From assembly GCF_000012725.1 (NCBI RefSeq), contig NC_007406.1, forward strand, positions 2,384,001 through 2,448,000: a stretch of DNA of 64,000 bases, in the 5' to 3' direction. Below the pieces are notes generated by a model that worked only from the letters and a program-made list of their open reading frames with translations, did no database searches and was not told the origin of the DNA. Numbering within the stretch: position 1 is the stretch's first letter; every line of letters begins with the position of its first letter. Positions 19,982 to 28,120 of this stretch are shown piece after piece. Both the position numbers and the translations under genes were made by a program. The stretch comes from Nitrobacter winogradskyi Nb-255 (GTDB taxonomy: Bacteria > Pseudomonadota > Alphaproteobacteria > Rhizobiales > Xanthobacteraceae).

Positions 19982-20814
19982 CGACGCCTGCTCCCATTCT
20001 CGACGTCGATGGACTGACGATGCGGTTCGGAGGCATTCTCGCCATCAACGAGCTGTCGTTCACCGCGCAGCGCCGCCACATCACCGCGCTGATCGGGCCG
20101 AACGGCGCGGGCAAGACAACGGTGTTCAACTGCGTCACCGGGTTCTACCGGCCCTCGCGAGGCGCCATGCGCCTGGTGCACGATGACGGCGCGACCTTTC
20201 GGCTCGATCGCCTGCGCGACTTCCGCATCTGCAAATACGCCAAGGTGGCGCGTACCTTCCAGAACATCCGCCTGTTTCCCGGCATGACGGCGCTGGAGAA
20301 CCTGATGGTCGCGCAGCACAATGCGTTGATGCGCGCGTCCGGTTTCAGCCTGCTCGGCCTGATCGGCGCCCCGTCGTTCCGGGCCGCGGAGAAGCAGGCA
20401 ATCGATTCCGCGCGCGACTGGCTCGACCGCATCGGCCTGCTGCAACGCGCCGACGACGCCGCGGGCAACCTCCCCTACGGCGACCAGCGCCGCCTGGAGA
20501 TCGCGCGCGCAATGTGCGCGCAGCCCGCGCTGCTCTGCCTCGATGAGCCGGCCGCGGGGCTCAACGCCAACGAGAGCGCGGGCTTGAGCGAGCTGTTGCT
20601 GTCGATCCGCAGCGACTTCGGCACGTCTATCCTTCTGATCGAGCACGACATGAGCGTGGTGATGGAAATCTCCGACCACATCATTGTGCTCGACCACGGC
20701 GTCAAGATCGCCGACGGCACGCCACGCGCGGTGCGCGACGATCCGAAAGTCGTCGCTGCCTATCTCGGCGCCGACGAGGACACCGCCGCCGCCGTGATGG
20801 AGGGCGACGTATGA
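19978..20814 (+). CDS. livG: ABC transporter ATP-binding protein LivG
   Basis: This 278-residue ATPase has Walker A GPNGAGKTT near residue 40, the LPYGDQRRLEIARAM signature, and Walker B LLCLDEPAAGLN. LivG powers the LivHM channel. It is slightly longer than classical LivG because of an insertion around MRLVHDDGATFRLDRLRD, which is common in alphaproteobacteria. Overlaps of 4 bp on both sides show tight coupling with livM and livF. Confidence 0.95.
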   Translation: MTTPAPILDVDGLTMRFGGILAINELSFTAQRRHITALIGPNGAGKTTVFNCVTGFYRPSRGAMRLVHDDGATFRLDRLRDFRICKYAKVARTFQNIRLFPGMTALENLMVAQHNALMRASGFSLLGLIGAPSFRAAEKQAIDSARDWLDRIGLLQRADDAAGNLPYGDQRRLEIARAMCAQPALLCLDEPAAGLNANESAGLSELLLSIRSDFGTSILLIEHDMSVVMEISDHIIVLDHGVKIADGTPRAVRDDPKVVAAYLGADEDTAAAVMEGDV

Positions 20815-21554
20815 ACGCCGGCGCAACGCCCCTGCTCGCCATTCGCGGGCTGCGCGCCGCCTATGGCAAGATCGAAGCCCTGAAAGGCATCGATCTCGAA
20901 ATCCAGGCCGGCGAGATCGTCGCGTTGATCGGCGCCAACGGCGCCGGCAAATCGACCTTGATGATGACCATTTTCGGCCGTCCCCGCGCCCGCGCCGGCC
21001 AGATCCTGTTCGACGGCCAGGACATCAGCTCCATGCCGACGCACGAGGTGGCTCGGCTGCGCATCGCGCAGTCCCCGGAGGGGCGGCGCATTTTCCCGCG
21101 CATGACGGTCGCGGAGAACCTGCAGATGGGCGCGGACGCCACGCCCGGCAGCAAGGCTGAGCGAGCCGCCAGCCTGGATCGCGTGCTAAAATTGTTTCCG
21201 CGGCTACAGGAACGCATGACGCAGCGCGGCGGCACGCTGTCCGGCGGCGAGCAGCAGATGCTGGCGATCGGCCGCGCGCTGATGAGCCGCCCGCGCCTGT
21301 TATTGCTGGACGAACCTTCGCTTGGTCTTGCGCCGCTGATCACCCGGCAGATTTTCAGCGCCATCCGCGCGTTGAACAACGAGGACCATCTCACGGTGCT
21401 GATCGTCGAGCAGAACGCCAATCATGCCCTTCGCCTCGCCCATCGCGGCTATGTGATGGTCAACGGGCTGATCACGATGAGCGGCGAAGGCATGGAGTTG
21501 CTGCAACGCCCGGAAATCCGCGCAGCCTATCTCGAAGGCGGCCGCCATGCCTGA
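20811..21554 (+). CDS. livF: ABC transporter ATP-binding protein LivF
   Basis: This 247-residue ATPase has Walker A GANGAGKST, signature LSGGEQQMLAIGRAL and Walker B LLLLDEPSLGL. It is the second ATPase of the Liv complex. It starts within the livG stop codon. Downstream is a double-hairpin repeat, then livK, so livK may be expressed separately or at a different level. Confidence 0.95.
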   Translation: MNAGATPLLAIRGLRAAYGKIEALKGIDLEIQAGEIVALIGANGAGKSTLMMTIFGRPRARAGQILFDGQDISSMPTHEVARLRIAQSPEGRRIFPRMTVAENLQMGADATPGSKAERAASLDRVLKLFPRLQERMTQRGGTLSGGEQQMLAIGRALMSRPRLLLLDEPSLGLAPLITRQIFSAIRALNNEDHLTVLIVEQNANHALRLAHRGYVMVNGLITMSGEGMELLQRPEIRAAYLEGGRHA

Positions 21555-21601
21555 CGCAGGCGCTTGCTGGGCGATGACGTGGATGCGGAATTCGCTCCAC
21601 C

Positions 21602-21705
21602 ATAGCGTTTTCAAGCGAAATGGAATCCAGTTCGCGTGAAGAAAACGCGTCAAAAACATAAAGATAGAGTCTTTCATCGTTTCCGTGAAGCGGTGAAAGA
21701 CTCTG
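21602..21705 (+). repeat. Double-hairpin repeat between livF and livK
   Basis: The 5' module carries GCGTTTTC...GAAAACGCG. The 3' hairpin is the other type: AGAGTCTTTCA pairs perfectly with TGAAAGACTCT. Its position in the operon could attenuate or stabilise the transcript; that is inference. Confidence 0.85.
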
Positions 21706-21841
21706 GCCCGGCGTGACCAGGTGGCTGTCGCCGGATGAAACGGCGCTCGAAAATTTGTCCATGACACCGGCGGCAAATCATCGGACAATGTCCGCAATGT
21801 CAAACATGGTAACCTGCCCTACCTCCGCGAGGCTCGCTCGA

Positions 21842-22957
21842 ATGAAATCATTGAAGCTGATCTGCCTGGCCCTTTGCGCCTCCCTGGCGCTGTCGGCCAC
21901 GGCGTTCGCCCAGGACATCACCGTCGCGGTGGCCGGCCCGATGACGGGCAGCGAATCCGCTTTCGGCCGCCAGTTGCATAACGGCGCCGAGCAGTTCGTC
22001 GCCGATGCCAACGATATGGGCGGCGTGCTCAACAAGAAACTCAAGCTGTTCGTCGGCGATGACGCCTGCGACCCGAAGCAAGCGCGCTCCATCGCTGAAC
22101 GAATCGCAAGCCGGGGCATTCCGCTCGTCGCCGGACACTTCTGCTCGTCGTCGTCCATTCCGGCTTCAGAAGCCTACGCCGACGGAAATACACTACAGAT
22201 CACACCGGCCACCACCAACCCGCTGTTCACGGAACGCAAGCTGTGGAACGTGCTGCGCGTCTGCGGCCGCGACGACCAGCAAGGCATCGTCGCCGCCGAA
22301 TACATCGTCAAAAATTTCAAAGACAAGAACATCGCCATCCTCAACGACAAGACCACCTACGGCAAGGGACTCGCCGACGAAACCAAGAAGGCGCTGAACA
22401 AGGCCGGCTTTCAGGAGAAAATGTTCGAGTCCTACAACAAGGGCGACAAGGACTTTAACTCCATCGTCTCCCGCCTGAAGCGCGACAACATCGATCTGGT
22501 GTTCATCGGAGGCTATTATCAGGAAGCCGGACTGATCCTGCGGCAGATGCGTGATCAGGGACTCAAGACCATCATGATGGCGGGCGATGCGCTGAACGAC
22601 AAGAAGTTTGCCTCCATCACCGGCCCGCTTGCCGAAGGAACGCTGTTCACCTTCGGTCCCGACCCGCGCAACAAGCCGACCGCCAAGGCAGTCGTCGAGA
22701 AATTCAAGGCCAGGGGCATCGATCCGGAAGGCTACACACTCTACACCTATGCGGCGATGCAGGTGTGGGCGCAGGGCGCAGCGAAAGCGGGCACCACGGA
22801 CCCGATGAAGGTGATGAAAGCCATCAAGGCAGGCGCGTGGGATACCGTCCTCGGCAAGCTGGAATTCGATGCGAAGGGTGACATCAGGCAAATCGACTAT
22901 GTCATTTACAAGTGGGACGACAAGGGCAACTACGCTGAAATCGACCCTGCTTTGTGA
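21842..22957 (+). CDS. livK: Periplasmic substrate-binding protein of the Liv transporter
   Basis: This 371-residue protein has a signal peptide (MKSLKLICLALCASLAL...AFAQ) and a type I periplasmic-binding fold. It begins DITVAVAGPMTGSESAFGRQ and includes VGDDACDPKQARSIAERI and PVVAGHFCSSSSIPAS-like binding-cleft sequence. It delivers ligand to LivHM. The ORF is open upstream, but Met 21842 gives a proper signal peptide. Ligand could be branched-chain amino acids or another small carboxylate; sequence alone cannot tell. Confidence 0.92.
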   Translation: MKSLKLICLALCASLALSATAFAQDITVAVAGPMTGSESAFGRQLHNGAEQFVADANDMGGVLNKKLKLFVGDDACDPKQARSIAERIASRGIPLVAGHFCSSSSIPASEAYADGNTLQITPATTNPLFTERKLWNVLRVCGRDDQQGIVAAEYIVKNFKDKNIAILNDKTTYGKGLADETKKALNKAGFQEKMFESYNKGDKDFNSIVSRLKRDNIDLVFIGGYYQEAGLILRQMRDQGLKTIMMAGDALNDKKFASITGPLAEGTLFTFGPDPRNKPTAKAVVEKFKARGIDPEGYTLYTYAAMQVWAQGAAKAGTTDPMKVMKAIKAGAWDTVLGKLEFDAKGDIRQIDYVIYKWDDKGNYAEIDPAL

Positions 22958-23052
22958 ACTGAGGCGTTCCTTTCAGGTCCTTGCATCGTTCCCTCGAAAG
23001 CAGCGAAGAGCCATGCTCCGGTCGGAGAACAAGCGGCGACGGCCTCCTCCCG

Positions 23053-23787
23053 TCATCCGAAGTTCTGCAACGCCGGAAAGGTCTCCAGCAGCCAGATGCT
23101 GACGTTGGAGATCGTTCCGGTGAGGAATGCTACGCCGGTCAGCACCATCAGCACGCCGATTCCGCGCTCTATTTTGGTGAGATGGCGTTTCAGCCGGTTG
23201 AACAGCGAGGAAAACCTTTCAATCATGAGCGCCGCCAGCAGGAACGGAATGCCGAGCCCGGCTGAATATACCGCAAGCAGACCGGCTCCCTTTACGACGG
23301 TGGCCTCCGCCGCCGCCACCGATAGGATCGCCGCCAGGATCGGCCCGATGCATGGCGTCCACCCGAACGCGAAGGCGAGGCCCATCACATAGGCGCCCCA
23401 TAACCCGACCGGCTTAGGGGCCGTGAGCCGCCCTTCGCGCATCAAGAAGCCGATCCGCGTCAGCCCTAGAAAGTGCAGGCCCATGATGATGATGACGATA
23501 CCCGCGACAATCGACAACTCCGCCGACCAGGCCCGGATAAAACTGCCGACGAAGCTCGCACTGGCGCCAAGCGCGACGAAGACCGTGGAAAACCCGAACA
23601 CGAACATCAAGGCGGCGAGCATCACGGCCCGCTTTGAGGTCTTGGCCGTCTCGTCGTGAGAAACGTGTTCGATGGTGGCGCCGGTAAGATAGATCAGGTA
23701 GGGCGGCACCAGCGGAAGGACGCAGGGCGACAGGAAACTGACAAGGCCCGCGACCATCGCGGCGGGAACGGAAACGTCGTGAATCAT
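23053..23787 (-). CDS. ccdA: Cytochrome c biogenesis protein CcdA
   Basis: This 244-residue protein has six membrane helices and the CcdA core. The two redox cysteines lie in LSPCVLPLVPPY and GWTPCIGP. CcdA moves reducing power from cytosolic thioredoxin to periplasmic thiol proteins, used in cytochrome c maturation and disulfide repair. It stands alone here, opposite livK. Length is standard for the minimal CcdA type. Confidence 0.93.
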   Translation of the reverse strand: MIHDVSVPAAMVAGLVSFLSPCVLPLVPPYLIYLTGATIEHVSHDETAKTSKRAVMLAALMFVFGFSTVFVALGASASFVGSFIRAWSAELSIVAGIVIIIMGLHFLGLTRIGFLMREGRLTAPKPVGLWGAYVMGLAFAFGWTPCIGPILAAILSVAAAEATVVKGAGLLAVYSAGLGIPFLLAALMIERFSSLFNRLKRHLTKIERGIGVLMVLTGVAFLTGTISNVSIWLLETFPALQNFG

Positions 23788-23937
23788 GCGGCTACTTGCC
23801 CTGCCATCGCCCCGCGATGCAAGAGCCTCGGTTCCTTCCGCGACATTTGTGATCAGACGTGATCGATTGACCCGGCCTCGCGACTGCCGTCATCTGACAG
23901 CAACCCTTTTCCATCCGCCCGCGAACGAGACTGAACC

Positions 23938-24936
23938 ATGAAGAACCTCCTCACCGACATTTCCGGGGTCCGTGTCGGCCACGCCGACGACGCACGGCTG
24001 GCGTCAGGCGTGACGGCGGTGCTTTTCGACACCCCCGTGGTGGCGGCGATGGACGTGCGCGGCGGGGGGCCGGGCACCCGCGACAGCACCCTGCTCGATC
24101 CGGTCAACACGGTGGAGCGGATCGACGCGCTCGCGCTGTCAGGCGGCTCCGCTTTCGGAGTCGAGTCCGGCGGCGGCGTTCAGGCCTGGCTCGCCGAACA
24201 GGGGCGCGGCTTCGTGATCGGCGACGCGACCGTCCCGATTGTGCCCGGCGCGGTGGTGTTCGACCTCTTGAACGGTGGCGACAAGAAGTGGGGTCGTTTT
24301 GCGCCTTATCGCGATCTTGGCTACGCCGCCGCAGCGGCGGCGGGAGAAGATTTCGCGCTCGGCAGCACCGGCGCCGGACTCGGCGCGACGACCGCCAATC
24401 TGAAAGGCGGCATCGGCTCCGCTTCGGCGGCCACGCCCGGCGGCGTGAAAGTGGCGGCGCTCGCCGTGGTGAACGCCGTCGGCAGCGTCACAGTCGGAGA
24501 TGGCCCCTGGTTCTGGGCGGTGCCATTTGAAACCGGCGACGAATATGGCGGACGCGGGCTGCCGCCGTCGTTCACGCCGGATATGCTGGCGATGCGATTG
24601 AAGGACGGCGCGACAGCGAAGGCCGGCGAGAATACCACGCTCGCCATCGTCGTCACCGATGCCGTGCTCACCAAGCCGCAGGCCAGGCGGCTCGCGATAA
24701 TGTCACAAACCGGTTTCGCACGGGCGATTTATCCGGTTCACGCGCCGCTGGACGGCGATATCGTGTTCGCTGCCGCTACCGGAGACAAGCCCATCGATCC
24801 GTTCGTCGAATTGACCGAACTCGGAATGATTGCGGCCAACACGGTGGCTCGCGCGATCGCGCGTGGCGTCTATGAAGCAAAAGCACTTCCGTTTCCGGAT
24901 GCATTGCCGGCATGGAAGGACCGGTTTGCGCGCTGA
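23938..24936 (+). CDS. P1 family (DmpA/S58-type) peptidase
   Basis: This 332-residue protein shows the S58/P1 pattern: LTDISGVRVGHADDARLASGVTAVL at the start, ALSGGSAFGVESGGGVQAWL in the middle and a Gly-rich region GSTGAGLGATTANLKGGIGSAS. DmpA-type enzymes are Ntn-like aminopeptidases that self-cleave before the catalytic Ser/Thr. Physiological substrate is unknown. It is a single gene with a GAGACTGAACC leader as a weak ribosome site. Confidence 0.85.
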   Translation: MKNLLTDISGVRVGHADDARLASGVTAVLFDTPVVAAMDVRGGGPGTRDSTLLDPVNTVERIDALALSGGSAFGVESGGGVQAWLAEQGRGFVIGDATVPIVPGAVVFDLLNGGDKKWGRFAPYRDLGYAAAAAAGEDFALGSTGAGLGATTANLKGGIGSASAATPGGVKVAALAVVNAVGSVTVGDGPWFWAVPFETGDEYGGRGLPPSFTPDMLAMRLKDGATAKAGENTTLAIVVTDAVLTKPQARRLAIMSQTGFARAIYPVHAPLDGDIVFAAATGDKPIDPFVELTELGMIAANTVARAIARGVYEAKALPFPDALPAWKDRFAR

Positions 24937-24980
24937 CCGCAATCGAGGCGCATAGGTTTTTCTCCTGAGCAAAGCGGTAT

Positions 24981-25029
24981 GTATTTAAAGTATAGTTGGT
25001 GTATTTACGTGGATTAATCGACGTATTTA
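24981..25029 (+). promoter_or_regulatory. Three spaced GTATTTA repeats before a small exported gene
   Basis: GTATTTA occurs at 24981, 25001 and 25023, with start spacings of 20 and 22 bp, about two helical turns each. The stretch is much more AT-rich than the rest of the window. It could be a promoter or a binding array for a regulator. Confidence 0.45.
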
Positions 25030-25120
25030 AGGTTAGTTTTCAGTACAACTTGAAGTAGCGGTTTGACCGGCGGATGCTCTCCTGGTGCGCAGTATCGCGC
25101 ATCTAACAAGGAGAACCGTC

Positions 25121-25378
25121 ATGAAGAAAATTCTCGTTCTCGCCGCAGTCGTCAGCGCTTTCATGAGCGCGCCGGCTTTCGCCAACAAGGGCCAGGGGAT
25201 CGGTATCGGAGCGAACGTGCTGACCGGCCGCGGCGGCGTGGTCGGACTGCTCAACGGACGTGGCGCGCTTGTCGTCAACACCGCGGTCACCACGGGCAAG
25301 AGCGGCGTGCTCGGCGCGGTGCTCGGCCGCAGCCTTTCTTCGGGCGGCTTGCTCGGCGGCGGATGCGGCTGCCACTAG
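25121..25378 (+). CDS. Small glycine-rich exported protein
   Basis: This 85-residue protein has a clean signal peptide (MKKILVLAAVVSAFMSAPAFA). The mature part is Gly/Val/Leu-rich with repeated GRG/GxL patterns and ends GGGCGCH. AAGGAGAACCGTC precedes the ATG, a strong ribosome site. I do not recognise a family with known function. The Cys-Gly-Cys-His end could bind metal. It is preceded by an AT-rich region with spaced repeats and followed by a repeat element. Confidence 0.75.
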   Translation: MKKILVLAAVVSAFMSAPAFANKGQGIGIGANVLTGRGGVVGLLNGRGALVVNTAVTTGKSGVLGAVLGRSLSSGGLLGGGCGCH

Positions 25379-25379
25379 C

Positions 25380-25485
25380 TATAGCGTTTTCGAGCGAAGT
25401 GGACACCGGTTCGCGTGAAGAAAACGCGTCCAAACAAAGATCCAGAGCTTCGCTTCTCATTCAATCAGAAGCGAGCGTGCTCTAG
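25380..25485 (+). repeat. Double-hairpin intergenic repeat
   Basis: This is the standard two-hairpin unit with 3' hairpin GCTTCTCATTCAATCAGAAGC. Its terminal CTAG gives, on the minus strand, the stop codon of the neighbouring beta-barrel gene. Confidence 0.85.
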
Positions 25486-26684
25486 CTTGGTGGAAGGCGG
25501 ACGGGGCATCCCCGTCCGCACGACGCCGGTGCGGCGGATGCGGCTTTGTTCGGCTCGGGCGGGGCCGCGGAGAAGCGCTTCGTGATCGACGACATCACCA
25601 CGAGCCCGTTCGACTGATCACCCGAAATCAGCAAGCCTCTTGCATAGGCGACATCGATGCTGACGCTCAGGTCATGGTCAAAGTCGCGAATCGCGCCGAC
25701 GCCGCAAGTGAGAGTCCGCGCACGAAAGGGCGAATCCAGATACTCGGAAATCGAATAGCCCACCGAGGCCGCCAGCGTCATCTTCGGCTCCCAATTCCAC
25801 GAGACCCTCGCTGAATATGCGGTGTCGATGGTGATCGGCGAAATGGGAAACGTGGTTTCACTCGCGCGCCGCCATGCCGTGAGGTCAATTCCAAAAGGCG
25901 CCGCGCGCCAGCTTAAACTTGCATCGAACAGAATTCGATCGACATTGGTGAAATCGGGATCGTGCCACGTCCCGTACAACCGTGAAACGGAGCCAAAGGC
26001 GGTCACGGCATCGCCGCCATACTTGGCGAACAGAAACGGCTGCACCCTCTCATTGTCGCGACGATAGCCGAACACATCGAACTCCTGCAGGTAGCGCCGC
26101 GCCGACAGATTCACGGACGCGCCGATTTCGAACTTTCCGCTGACGAGGCTGACGCCGGGGATCAGCGTGCCCCGCAGATGCTGCTGAGGGTCGGGGAGAA
26201 AATCCTGAAAGATCGCGTTGGCCTGATTCAGGCTCGACCGTCCCCCCTCCGCCGTAGCGAACAGCTTGATCGGGCCGCGCCGGGATTCAGCCCTGACCGA
26301 TTGGATCAATTCGGACGATCGCAGAGTGTAGCTGCTGACGTCGGCAATGGTCGATGTGGAATCCAGCCTCAGATCGTCATCACCGATCGAGCCGCGCAGG
26401 ATCACCTTGCCGCCACGAGTGGGCGTTATCCGCTGCTGCGCATAGTGCATGGCGGTCGCTTCCGCCGCGACGCCTAGCGTGTAGCCATCGGTCTTCATGC
26501 CCGCGGCCAACGCCGTGTCGGCGGCGACGAACAGGCTGCCGCCGCCCTGACCGATCGCCAGCAGCGGATTGGTGTCGAATCCGCCGCGCAGCCGGAACGA
26601 AGCCGTGAAATCGTTTTCGGCGCAGGCGTGGGAGCCGGCAAGGCCGAGGCAGCCGGCGAGTAGAAATACTTTCGGTATATGCAT
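25482..26684 (-). CDS. Outer membrane beta-barrel protein
   Basis: This 400-residue protein has a signal peptide ending near SHACAE and long alternating hydrophobic/polar strands typical of a beta-barrel (FTASFRLRGGFDTNP at the start). A strand ending VVMSSITKRF looks like the natural last strand with a terminal Phe. After it comes a 23-residue Ala/Pro tail that reads through a 10-bp hairpin (25497-25519), and the stop lies in the repeat element. Function is unknown. An outer membrane location is inferred. Confidence 0.7.
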   Translation of the reverse strand: MHIPKVFLLAGCLGLAGSHACAENDFTASFRLRGGFDTNPLLAIGQGGGSLFVAADTALAAGMKTDGYTLGVAAEATAMHYAQQRITPTRGGKVILRGSIGDDDLRLDSTSTIADVSSYTLRSSELIQSVRAESRRGPIKLFATAEGGRSSLNQANAIFQDFLPDPQQHLRGTLIPGVSLVSGKFEIGASVNLSARRYLQEFDVFGYRRDNERVQPFLFAKYGGDAVTAFGSVSRLYGTWHDPDFTNVDRILFDASLSWRAAPFGIDLTAWRRASETTFPISPITIDTAYSARVSWNWEPKMTLAASVGYSISEYLDSPFRARTLTCGVGAIRDFDHDLSVSIDVAYARGLLISGDQSNGLVVMSSITKRFSAAPPEPNKAASAAPASCGRGCPVRLPPS

Positions 26685-26902
26685 ACGGCCCCGTATTACT
26701 TCGAAACAAGGACCGAATACTTGTTGTGTATGGTTATCGGATCATGAAAATCAGCGCCGACTGCGCAATGATGCGGATGCGGCGAACCCAAGACTACCGC
26801 TCATAAAGACGACCGCCGAAAACACGACCGCGCATTGCTCCGGGGCGCGGCTCATGTTACGCGGGGCTCTCTCAAGCTCCGCTGATATTTCCGGAAACGT
26901 TC

Positions 26903-27604
26903 ATGTCCCAGACTTTTGCGCCGCGTCCTCTCGTCATCGCACCGTCGATCCTGGCCTCGGACTTCTCGAAGCTTGGCGATGAGGTTCGCGCCGTCGATCA
27001 GGGGGGGGCCGAGTGGATCCACCTCGACGTGATGGACGGCCATTTCGTGCCGAACATCTCCTATGGGCCCGATGTCATCAAGGCGATGCGTCCGCACAGC
27101 AAGAAGATCTTCGATGCCCATTTGATGATCTCGCCATGCGATCCGTACCTCGAAGCCTTCGCCAAGGCAGGTTGCGACCACATCACGGTTCACGTCGAAG
27201 CGGGACCGCACCTGCATCGCTCGCTGCAAGCCATTCGCAACCTCGGCAAGAAGGCGGGGGTCACGCTCAATCCCGGAACGCCATTGTCCACCGTCGAATA
27301 CGTGCTCGACATGGTCGACCTGGTGCTGGTGATGTCGGTCAACCCCGGTTTCGGAGGCCAGAAGTTCATCTCCTCTGCGGTCGACAAGATTCGGGATTTG
27401 CGCGCGATGATCGGGGGACGGCCGATCGACATCGAGGTCGACGGCGGGGTCGGACCCGACGTCGCGGGTGATCTGGCCGCCGCCGGCGCCAACGCCTTCG
27501 TGGCGGGCTCCGCGGTGTTCAAGGGCGGCACGATGGAATCCTACAAGGCCAACATGGACGCGATCCGCAATGCCGCCGCCGCGGCGCGCGGCGAAATAGT
27601 CTGA
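26903..27604 (+). CDS. rpe: Ribulose-phosphate 3-epimerase
   Basis: This 233-residue TIM-barrel enzyme interconverts ribulose 5-phosphate and xylulose 5-phosphate in the pentose phosphate and Calvin cycles. Motifs are [46 protein letters not shown] and [27 protein letters not shown]. Conserved metal-ligand His and Asp residues are present. Length is usual. It is a single gene; no Calvin-cycle neighbours are in the window. Confidence 0.96.
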   Translation: MSQTFAPRPLVIAPSILASDFSKLGDEVRAVDQGGAEWIHLDVMDGHFVPNISYGPDVIKAMRPHSKKIFDAHLMISPCDPYLEAFAKAGCDHITVHVEAGPHLHRSLQAIRNLGKKAGVTLNPGTPLSTVEYVLDMVDLVLVMSVNPGFGGQKFISSAVDKIRDLRAMIGGRPIDIEVDGGVGPDVAGDLAAAGANAFVAGSAVFKGGTMESYKANMDAIRNAAAAARGEIV

Positions 27605-27645
27605 CGCAAGCGCGGTCGCCAACCGCCTACAGTTCTGTCAGGCCG

Positions 27646-27720
27646 CACGCGTTTTCTTCACGCGAACCGGTATCCATCCTCGGGCCAAGCCCGAGGACAT
27701 GCTTCGCTCGAAAGCGCTCC
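27646..27720 (-). repeat. Repeat element, reverse copy
   Basis: This is the reverse complement of the 5' module with a CCTCGGGC...GCCCGAGG hairpin in its loop. It lacks the 3' hairpin. It lies between rpe and the cobalamin riboswitch. Confidence 0.75.
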
Positions 27721-27807
27721 TGCTGCGGATATGCAACGCCACGGGGAAAAGCCGGAACTCGATCGCCCCGTCGATTGACATCGACTTTGTTCCCCCCCAA
27801 ACAGATC

Positions 27808-27996
27808 GGCGACGGTTCTCCCTTGGGAGATCAAAAGGGAACGTGGTGCGGGATCATCCTAACACCGGGATCATTCCAACGCCACGGCTGCCCCCGCAAC
27901 TGTAAGCGGCGAATCTGCGTCACACGCCACTGGGACATCTCGGCCCCGGGAAGGCGACGTCAGGTAACGACCCGCGAGCCAGGAGACCTGCCGTCA
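27808..27996 (+). promoter_or_regulatory. Cobalamin (AdoCbl) riboswitch upstream of btuB
   Basis: The leader contains the B12 box AGCCAGGAGACCTGCC near 27978-27993. Upstream are cobalamin-riboswitch landmarks including a GCCACGG...CCCCCGCAACTG stretch and GGGAAGGCGA. It sits 125 bp before the btuB start. In this class, adenosylcobalamin binding lowers expression of the downstream gene. Boundaries are approximate. Confidence 0.88.
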
Positions 27997-28120
27997 ACCC
28001 GTGGTCACACGCGAAGATGTCAGTCGGGGACTACAGACATCCGCTTCATCGGCGCCGCGCAGGCTCCTGTGAAACCTCGTTCGCTGTGACGTGCCACCGA
28101 CGTCCAGCCGAGGTTTTCTT

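Noticed and set aside
26852..27622. Minus-strand 256-codon frame opposite rpe
   Set aside because: The whole stretch is explained by rpe, and the frame has no family resemblance.
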